In this document: positions 5,670 through 10,155 of the stretch, piece by piece
How the letters are laid out: each line of letters starts with the position of its first letter
Numbering within the stretch: position 1 is the first letter of the stretch
Source of the DNA: JBHPCZ01 sp042573625
GTDB lineage: Bacteria; Desulfobacterota; Desulfobacteria; Desulfobacterales; UBA11574
Length of the DNA: 10,155 nucleotides
Assembly: GCA_042573625.1 (NCBI GenBank)
Contig: JBHPCZ010000120.1
Location: 1 to 10,155 of the forward strand
Direction: 5' to 3'
Translations under genes and position numbers: made by a program
Notes under the pieces: model-generated
Databases searched by the model: none
The model's input: only the letters and a program-made list of their open reading frames with translations
What the model was told of the DNA's origin: nothing

Positions 5670-7090
5670 TATTGCACCTCTACCGATCGTTCGTTTATGC
5701 GGCCGTAAAAAATGCTGCCGATCCGGTTTCGAACCGCAAACGCGTTTAAAATAAAGCCGGCCGCAAGCAATACAAACAAAGGTATGTATTCGACCAGCAG
5801 GACCCAGGTGGGCATAATCCCTTGCGGGGCCACATACTTGAAATAGGACAACACGACGGCGCATGAAAAAATCAGCCAGGCAGCGCTTGGATAAAATGCT
5901 AAAAACGGAATGATCAAAACCACATACCAGGGATGCAATGCGGCCGGCATCAATACGATCAACCACCCCACTAAGATATATGCGCATCTCACAACCTGAA
6001 CATTTTGTTTATCTTTAAAAAAGACGACCAGCCCGGCGGCCAGCAACGCCAGAATAAACAGTTTCGAAAGCAGGGCGTACCCCAGGCCGGGAAATAGAAG
6101 CATGAGCAGATACTTTAGTCCCAGGTTGAAGCTTTCATAAGGGTTATTCAGATAAATCGGCAAAAATCCTAATAGCTTGCTGCCGCCGCCGGCATATGGC
6201 AGATAAAGCAGCACGAAGACGGCCAGGAAGGTAACCATTCCCTTGATTCTATTGCCGTGATTTAAAAAGGCCGCAAGCAGCAGGGCCGGATAAAGCTTTA
6301 CCGCGCCGGCTACGGCCAGCAGGATGATTCCCGGCGTCTTTTTTTGCAGGGCATTTAAATACAGCGCCGCTACCATCAAGAACACAGTAAGACCTTCCAG
6401 ATGACCGCTGTAGGCAATTTCAAAAATAACCAGAGGATTCCAGGCATAAATCAGCACCCTTGCCGTCTCAAATCCGTATACCCTGAGCAGGGCCGTCAGT
6501 AAGAGCAAGGTGAATATGTCAAAAAAAGTCATAAGCCCTTTATGACCGGCGACACTGTCTCCCGCCAGGATGTAAAAAAGACGGAAAAACACCTGCGCGC
6601 CGGCCGGATAGATCGTCGGATAGTCTTTGCGGTTGATATTGGGAAAAATCCGATCATCTCGCAGCGATTTCAATTCCTCGGCAGCCGGCGGGTATTGGTA
6701 CGGGTTGGTCCCGCTCTGCTGTACGCGGCCGTCCCAGATGTAGCGATACATGTCGTTGGAGAGCGTTGTCGGGTCCGGCGGAATCAGACAAAGCCTGAAG
6801 AAAATCGCGAAAAATAAAATGATAAACAGCAGTTTTTTCGAATTACCGATCGTTGACCTGTTTTTTAAAATCAGAAAAACAGCAAGCAAATATATAACAC
6901 TCAAAAAGACAAACAGGGATATGTAAACATGAATATCCGTTCGGCCTAAAAATTCAGGAACCAGATGATCCAGCTTGAAATTGAAAAGGTAGACCATGGC
7001 GGAGATCAACCCCAGCCCAATGATAGCGGTAAGGGCGGCTCGGGAGTGAAAATCGTTTGAACGGTTATGATTGGCTTTTTCCATATCCAT
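5669..7090 (-). CDS. Polytopic GT-C glycosyltransferase (GT87/DUF2029, MptB-like)
   Basis: A 473-residue integral membrane protein with roughly 11-13 hydrophobic helices from residue 18 to 452. The motif SNDMYRYIWDGR (111-122), with GTNPYQYPP after it, lies in the first large loop and carries the acidic residue typical of GT-C catalysis. YPAGAQ (161-166), WNPLVIFEIAYSGHLEGL (217-234), KLYP (265-268) and HPWY (386-389) are further features of the GT87/polyprenol-phosphate-mannose-dependent mannosyltransferase group. Such enzymes use a lipid-phosphate sugar on the outer face of the membrane. The start overlaps the end of the CslA-like gene by 26 bases; ATG 7090 is taken, with ATG 7084 also possible, and neither has a strong ribosome binding site, consistent with coupling. 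The sugar and acceptor are unknown. The GT2 two genes downstream is a natural donor maker. Confidence 0.85.
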   Translation of the reverse strand: MDMEKANHNRSNDFHSRAALTAIIGLGLISAMVYLFNFKLDHLVPEFLGRTDIHVYISLFVFLSVIYLLAVFLILKNRSTIGNSKKLLFIILFFAIFFRLCLIPPDPTTLSNDMYRYIWDGRVQQSGTNPYQYPPAAEELKSLRDDRIFPNINRKDYPTIYPAGAQVFFRLFYILAGDSVAGHKGLMTFFDIFTLLLLTALLRVYGFETARVLIYAWNPLVIFEIAYSGHLEGLTVFLMVAALYLNALQKKTPGIILLAVAGAVKLYPALLLAAFLNHGNRIKGMVTFLAVFVLLYLPYAGGGSKLLGFLPIYLNNPYESFNLGLKYLLMLLFPGLGYALLSKLFILALLAAGLVVFFKDKQNVQVVRCAYILVGWLIVLMPAALHPWYVVLIIPFLAFYPSAAWLIFSCAVVLSYFKYVAPQGIMPTWVLLVEYIPLFVLLAAGFILNAFAVRNRIGSIFYGRINERSVEVQ

Positions 7091-8564
7091 GTTTGACCGA
7101 AAGAAAAAACACGTATAAAAATCCTGCCGTATAAATCAACAGGAAGGGGCTGATGAAATATTTATTATAAAAAAGAAACAGTAAAAGTCCGGCCAGCGAA
7201 TACAGCCCCATAAAAAGTTCAATAAACGATATCGTTGTTATGGGAATCGAGTAGCTTTTGCCTTCCCATCGATCCTGTCTGTTTTTGATGCCGTATTTTG
7301 GGGTCCGGACAAACCCGCTATGGATATTCAACAAAGCCTCCAGGATCGCTTTGGTGTTGTTTACCGCGATTCCGGTCCCAAGGCACATCAAAAGCGGCAG
7401 AAATTTAATCCGACCCTTCCAGTTACGATAAAGAATATATTGTGAAAACATATACATGGAAGATGGCCCGCAGGTGGCGAGACACAGCAGGGTGAATATG
7501 GTGATCGGAAAGACAAGATGCGTAAAGAACCATTGCGTAAAGAGCATCGGTATGGATGTCAATACGACCAAAAGCATCATTGGATGAACCATGTAATGGG
7601 TCAGATGCAAAAAGGCCTGGATTTTGATCAAAATTGAAATATCTGCTTTGAAAAGTTTGACAAGATTCTTTTTGGCGGTCTGAATCGATCCCTTGGCCCA
7701 TCGATGCTGTTGGGATTTAAAGGCGGTAATGGTTACCGGCAGCTCCGCCGGGCAGACCACTTCCGGCGCAAACTGCAGTTTCCAGCCGCGCAACTGAGCC
7801 CTGTAGCTCAGGTCCAGATCTTCGGTCAAGGTGTCGGCCTGCCAACCACCGGCATCTTCGATGGCTATTTTGCGCCAGACGCCCGCGGTACCATTAAAAT
7901 TCATAAAAAAACCGCTCCAGGCCCGCGAGGCCTGCTCTACCCCGAAGTGCCCGTCAATTCCTATCGATTGTGCGCAAGTCAGCAGAGAATAATCACTGTT
8001 GACGTGTCCCCAGCGGGTTTGAATCATACCGAGTTCGGGGTCGGTAAAGTATGGAATGGTTTCCTTTAAAAAATCCGGGTTCGGAATAAAATCAGCATCA
8101 AAGATTCCCACAAGTTCACCCTTGGCACTCTTGAGACCTTCTTTCAGGGCGCCGGCTTTAAAGCCGGTACGGTCCTCACGGTGAAGATAAACAATATCAA
8201 AGCCGCGCCGCTTCATTCGCGCAACCACCGCTTTCGCGATATCGACGGTATCATCCGTAGAGTCGTCCAGGACCTGGATTTCAAGTCGTTCCCCGGGGTA
8301 ATCAAACCGACACACCGACTGAATCAATCGTTCAACCACATAGCGTTCATTGAAAATCGGCAACTGGATGGTTACCCCTGGCCAGCCTTTTGAAGATAAA
8401 TTCAGATAAAAGCTTTTCTTGATCTGTTCATGTCGTCTTAAGGCCTTGGGGCGGTTAAGGCGGTAAAATATCATGAGGAAATAGCAGTTCATTCCATAGG
8501 CAAACAGCGAAACCAGGGCCGACAGATAGATTATCAGGCAGGCGTATTGAATAGCGTCCTTCAT
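7065..8564 (-). CDS. CslA/CesA-like processive family 2 glycosyltransferase
   Basis: A 499-residue membrane glycosyltransferase. One N-terminal helix (about 8-34) is followed by a cytoplasmic GT-A domain: LPIFNE (68-73), the UDP/GDP-binding DDSTDD (100-105), DAD (156-158), TED (247-249) with the general-base aspartate, and QQHRW (285-289), the QxxRW motif of processive beta-glycan synthases. Four or five helices follow (about 315-490). It lacks a PilZ domain. At about 500 residues it is closer to CslA mannan/glucomannan synthases and related bacterial proteins than to BcsA. The expected reaction is polymerisation or extension of a beta-linked hexose with export through its own channel; donor specificity cannot be read. 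It starts 16 bases after the methyltransferase stop with only a weak ribosome binding site, and its 3' end overlaps the GT-C gene. Confidence 0.92.
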   Translation of the reverse strand: MKDAIQYACLIIYLSALVSLFAYGMNCYFLMIFYRLNRPKALRRHEQIKKSFYLNLSSKGWPGVTIQLPIFNERYVVERLIQSVCRFDYPGERLEIQVLDDSTDDTVDIAKAVVARMKRRGFDIVYLHREDRTGFKAGALKEGLKSAKGELVGIFDADFIPNPDFLKETIPYFTDPELGMIQTRWGHVNSDYSLLTCAQSIGIDGHFGVEQASRAWSGFFMNFNGTAGVWRKIAIEDAGGWQADTLTEDLDLSYRAQLRGWKLQFAPEVVCPAELPVTITAFKSQQHRWAKGSIQTAKKNLVKLFKADISILIKIQAFLHLTHYMVHPMMLLVVLTSIPMLFTQWFFTHLVFPITIFTLLCLATCGPSSMYMFSQYILYRNWKGRIKFLPLLMCLGTGIAVNNTKAILEALLNIHSGFVRTPKYGIKNRQDRWEGKSYSIPITTISFIELFMGLYSLAGLLLFLFYNKYFISPFLLIYTAGFLYVFFLSVKHGYGKSQS

Positions 8565-8580
8565 GTTTCAGCCAGAAATT

Positions 8581-9330
8581 TTAAAGTTTCCCGGTTGACG
8601 ACGTCTCGGCGAAGGCCAGGAGGGTGACCATGCCATTTTTCATGCCATGTGATTCTACCCTAAAGCCCGCCTTCTGCAAACATTTTTTCATCCATTGCTG
8701 AGAGATACGAAGCTTCCGGAAGAAGCTTTTCTTCATGTTCCAGTGGTCATTTATCTTTTCATATATAATATCATACACTTTTACATGTTTTTTTTCAGAT
8801 TCGAGAAAACAGGTAAAGATTTTATTTGCGTCACTTCTCACCGGAATGAACCGATCCAGTTCTGTTAATTCAATGGTCATATCTCTAAAACCCAAGATAA
8901 AAAGACCCCCTTGCTCCAAGGCCTGATAAACGGTCTCAATTAGGCCCCGTACTTCCTCCGGGGAGTCCAAATGGGTCAGGGTGTCACCCATGCAAACAAT
9001 TATTTCAACTCTTGAAGGGATATGCTTGTTGAAGTTCAGCAGATTATCTTGAATCGTCACAATCGGCATATCTTTGGCGTCTTTTTTGAGTTGAGCCAAA
9101 AGTTCGTGGTTCAAATCAATCGCAATGACATGAAAACCTGACTCGGCCAGGGGTATTGACTGAAACCCGGTACCGGCACCCAAATCCACTGCGACGCCTG
9201 AACGGACAGGCCTTACACCGTGCTCGTGGAAAAAGGCTCGGTTTTGTTTGAAGTTTGAATCAGAACCGCCGCAAATCCATGAATAATAGGGTGCAAGCAG
9301 ATTTTCATAGTGTTCTTTTACGCTGGCCAC
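8581..9330 (-). CDS. Class I SAM-dependent methyltransferase
   Basis: A 249-residue soluble protein, first gene of the glycosyltransferase operon. Motif I, VDLGAGTGF (48-56), and the acidic end of strand 2 at VIAIDL (68-73) form the SAM-binding site; an IQDNLLNF strand (93-100) and the IIVCMGDTLTHL region complete a Rossmann methyltransferase core. The C-terminal half has LDRFIPVRSD and YDIIYEKINDHW, recalling small-molecule methyltransferases of the glycine/sarcosine N-methyltransferase-like group, but the substrate is unknown. The GTG start at 9330 follows AGGAATGGGA; an ATG just upstream is closed by a stop after three codons. Cysteines are scattered, with no three-cysteine arsenic site, so it is not an ArsM. 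It could methylate the sugar or the end of the glycan made by the operon. That is inference from position. Confidence 0.88.
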   Translation of the reverse strand: MASVKEHYENLLAPYYSWICGGSDSNFKQNRAFFHEHGVRPVRSGVAVDLGAGTGFQSIPLAESGFHVIAIDLNHELLAQLKKDAKDMPIVTIQDNLLNFNKHIPSRVEIIVCMGDTLTHLDSPEEVRGLIETVYQALEQGGLFILGFRDMTIELTELDRFIPVRSDANKIFTCFLESEKKHVKVYDIIYEKINDHWNMKKSFFRKLRISQQWMKKCLQKAGFRVESHGMKNGMVTLLAFAETSSTGKL

Positions 9331-9373
9331 TACAATCCCATTCCTTTTAATATTTTTCTGGTTTTCTTTTTTG

Positions 9374-9475
9374 CAGGTTTTTATTGTCCCGATTCAGCAA
9401 GAGCAAATGGTGGCGGAGTTGAAAAGGAATCTCCATGCCCTCTCACTGGTGCCGGGATTAGGCTGTCATTTTTGA
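9374..9475 (+). pseudogene. Possible decayed C-terminal coding fragment
   Basis: On the plus strand a frame ending at TGA 9473-9475 reads like a protein tail (for example QQEQMVAELKRNLHALSLVP, then GLGCHF and stop). It is amphipathic and charged like a real C-terminus, but has no start, no upstream domain and no ribosome binding site. I do not recognise the family; a transposase or recombinase remnant is one guess. It may be chance. Confidence 0.2.
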
Positions 9476-9566
9476 TCCTTATATACTTGCATAACGTGGG
9501 CATAACCTGCTGGGGTTGAGCGCCAGCGGAGCCCCAGTCAAGGTTCATGCCATGGTTGTCATTTTT
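9461..9566 (+). repeat. Pair of 13-base direct repeats enclosing the hairpin
   Basis: GGCTGTCATTTTT (9461-9473) and GGTTGTCATTTTT (9554-9566) match at 12 of 13 bases with starts 93 bases apart. The attC-like hairpin lies between them. They could be the edges of a small inserted unit or a duplication. Confidence 0.45.
9500..9550 (-). repeat. Long imperfect hairpin, attC-like
   Basis: The outer arms GCATAACC (9500-9507) and GGTTCATGC (9542-9550) pair over 8 bases with one bulged C at 9546. A 1x3 internal loop leads to an inner stem: CTGGGG (9510-9515) with CCCCAG (9532-9537), extended by a G-T pair at 9509/9538. The terminal loop is 16 bases. Two box pairs, an internal spacer and one extrahelical base recall integron attC sites. 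On the minus strand the outer right box would be GTTATGC, close to GTTRRRY, and the site sits 3' of vapC in the orientation expected for a cassette. It is short and imperfect for attC. There is no T-tract, so it is not a normal terminator. Confidence 0.35.
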
Positions 9567-9571
9567 AACAG

Positions 9572-9931
9572 CTAAATATAAAATGCCTTTAATTTACGGG
9601 CGGTTTCTTTGAGTCTTTTATCATTCGTCCAAAGAGGAATCCCGGACAATTGAGCAGATGCCAGAAGGTGCACATCGACAAAACCGATCCCAGTTCCACT
9701 CAAATGGTTCTGTTCGATGAAATATAAATATTCAGCGAGGTCTATTGTCGGCATTATGGGAAGGGCTTGTAACAGGGTCAATATTTCAGAACGATTTTTG
9801 ATATTCCCACAAGCTAACTCACCAATTACAAAAGGGTGACAAACAACCTCTCCGCCAAGCAATAATTCCTCAAGTTGGATATCGCCCTTTCGTAGGTGAT
9901 TAACCCATACAGAAGTATCAACCAGAACCAT
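9572..9931 (-). CDS. vapC: VapC-family PIN-domain ribonuclease toxin
   Basis: A complete 119-residue PIN-domain protein. The four metal-binding acidic residues are visible: Asp5 in VDTSVW, Glu38 in IGELA, Asp86 in GFVDVHLLA and Asp104 in TNDKR. PIN toxins of type II systems cut RNA, often tRNA or rRNA, when freed from their antitoxin; the target here is unknown. ATG 9931 begins two bases after the vapB stop, so the two are co-translated. The length is normal, with no frameshift, so the toxin is probably active. The pair lies upstream of an unrelated biosynthetic operon and next to a repeat-bearing patch, consistent with an acquired module. Confidence 0.94.
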   Translation of the reverse strand: MVLVDTSVWVNHLRKGDIQLEELLLGGEVVCHPFVIGELACGNIKNRSEILTLLQALPIMPTIDLAEYLYFIEQNHLSGTGIGFVDVHLLASAQLSGIPLWTNDKRLKETARKLKAFYI

Positions 9932-9933
9932 CG

Positions 9934-10131
9934 TTACAACTTTGCCGGCCTGCGCCTCGGTATAGGCCGCAGATCCTTTTCTGTTCCGCCCAGTTTTGCA
10001 AGCCGCTTGCTGCTTTCACGAGCAATCAAGGCCTCTAAACCGAGTCTGACTAAAGCGGTTTTTTCTTTGATTCCGGTTAAACGGGATGCTTTTTCCAATA
10101 CATCGTCGTCTATGTTTAATGTTGTTCTCAT
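9934..10131 (-). CDS. vapB: VapB-family antitoxin
   Basis: A 65-residue protein. The N-terminus MRTTLNIDDDVLEKASRLTG is typical of the VapB antitoxin family with a ribbon-helix-helix-type DNA-binding start: one beta strand followed by two helices. The segment TALVRLGLEALIARES is helix 2 and the linker. The basic, proline-rich tail (PIPRRRPAKL) would wrap the toxin. It should neutralise the PIN toxin encoded directly downstream and repress its own promoter. The start at ATG 10131 has no strong ribosome binding site in the 24 bases left before the window edge, but the family N-terminus fits exactly. Confidence 0.93.
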   Translation of the reverse strand: MRTTLNIDDDVLEKASRLTGIKEKTALVRLGLEALIARESSKRLAKLGGTEKDLRPIPRRRPAKL

Positions 10132-10144
10132 ATGTATTGATATG
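10129..10144 (-). promoter_or_regulatory. Small inverted repeat at the vapB start, possible autoregulatory operator
   Basis: CATAT (10129-10133) and ATATG (10140-10144) are complementary arms around six bases, touching the vapB start codon. VapBC complexes usually bind short inverted repeats near the promoter, so this could be one half of an operator. The window ends at 10155, and the promoter is not seen. Confidence 0.25.
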
Positions 10145-10155
10145 CATCTTTTATG

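Larger units (their letters stand above)
9331..9571. other. 241-base non-coding patch between vapC and the methyltransferase operon
   Basis: It must hold the promoter of the methyltransferase operon. The best candidate is weak: TTGCTC (9406-9401), a 17-base spacer, then TAAAAA (9383-9378) on the minus strand. It also contains a possible decayed coding tail on the plus strand (9374-9475), a long imperfect hairpin (9500-9550), a tandem GCATAAC (9489-9495 and 9500-9506) and two direct repeats (9461-9473 and 9554-9566). The composition suggests a junction assembled from foreign pieces. Confidence 0.5.

Noticed and set aside
5670..5987. 106-residue N-terminal extension of the DUF547 protein
   Set aside because: It lies wholly within the GT-C gene in another frame. 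The internal ATG 5669 has a ribosome binding site, a TAATG overlap and a signal peptide directly after it.
1262..9330. Classic arsenosugar biosynthesis cluster
   Set aside because: DUF2064, DUF547 and GT2 hint at it, but the methyltransferase lacks a three-cysteine arsenic site and neither radical SAM protein shows recognisable ArsS features.
9328..9341. Three-codon leader (ATG GGA TTG TAG) overlapping the methyltransferase GTG
   Set aside because: The AAGGA sequence touches the ATG with no spacing, so it is unlikely to be translated; probably chance.

Overview
The window reads as a piece of a Gram-negative, anaerobe-type genome. The best guess is Desulfobacterota (Desulfobacterales-like). 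That guess rests on remembered protein relatives: the two-helix membrane family at the left end, paired SPASM radical SAM enzymes, and the methyltransferase family. No marker gene is present, so the assignment is tentative. Every gene I accept lies on the minus strand, so transcription runs right to left. I see no rRNA, tRNA, CRISPR array or intact transposase.

Right to left: 10131-9572 is a complete vapBC toxin-antitoxin pair. It is followed by a roughly 240-base non-coding patch (9331-9571) with a long imperfect hairpin, short direct repeats and a possible decayed coding tail. Next comes a five-gene, nearly gapless operon (9330-4222): a class I methyltransferase, a CslA/CesA-like processive glycosyltransferase, a polytopic GT-C (GT87/MptB-like) glycosyltransferase, a secreted DUF547 protein, and a small dolichyl-phosphate-sugar-synthase-like GT2. 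A 239-base gap separates this from a three-gene operon (3982-1262): two SPASM radical SAM enzymes and a DUF2064 (TIGR04282-type) GT-A protein. A 438-base AT-rich intergenic region with several dyads (824-1261) then precedes a two-helix membrane protein of unknown function that runs off the left edge (823-1).

The glycosyltransferases can be assembled into a model. A GT2 charges a lipid carrier with a sugar, a GT-C enzyme uses that lipid-linked sugar on the outer face of the membrane, and the CslA-like enzyme makes or extends a beta-linked glycan. DUF547 would act outside the cytoplasm. The radical SAM/DUF2064 operon could make or modify an unusual sugar or small molecule for the same surface product, but that link rests on adjacency alone.

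Points for the reader: (1) the small GT2 gene has no ATG, GTG or TTG start where its fold begins. The best start is ATA in a four-base ATAA overlap with the upstream stop, behind a good Shine-Dalgarno sequence. (2) Bases 2-10 equal the end of the standard Illumina adapter, so the left edge may be a contaminated contig end. (3) The patch beside vapBC carries an attC-like hairpin. Several obvious longest-frame starts were shortened on the basis of ribosome binding sites and stop/start overlaps.
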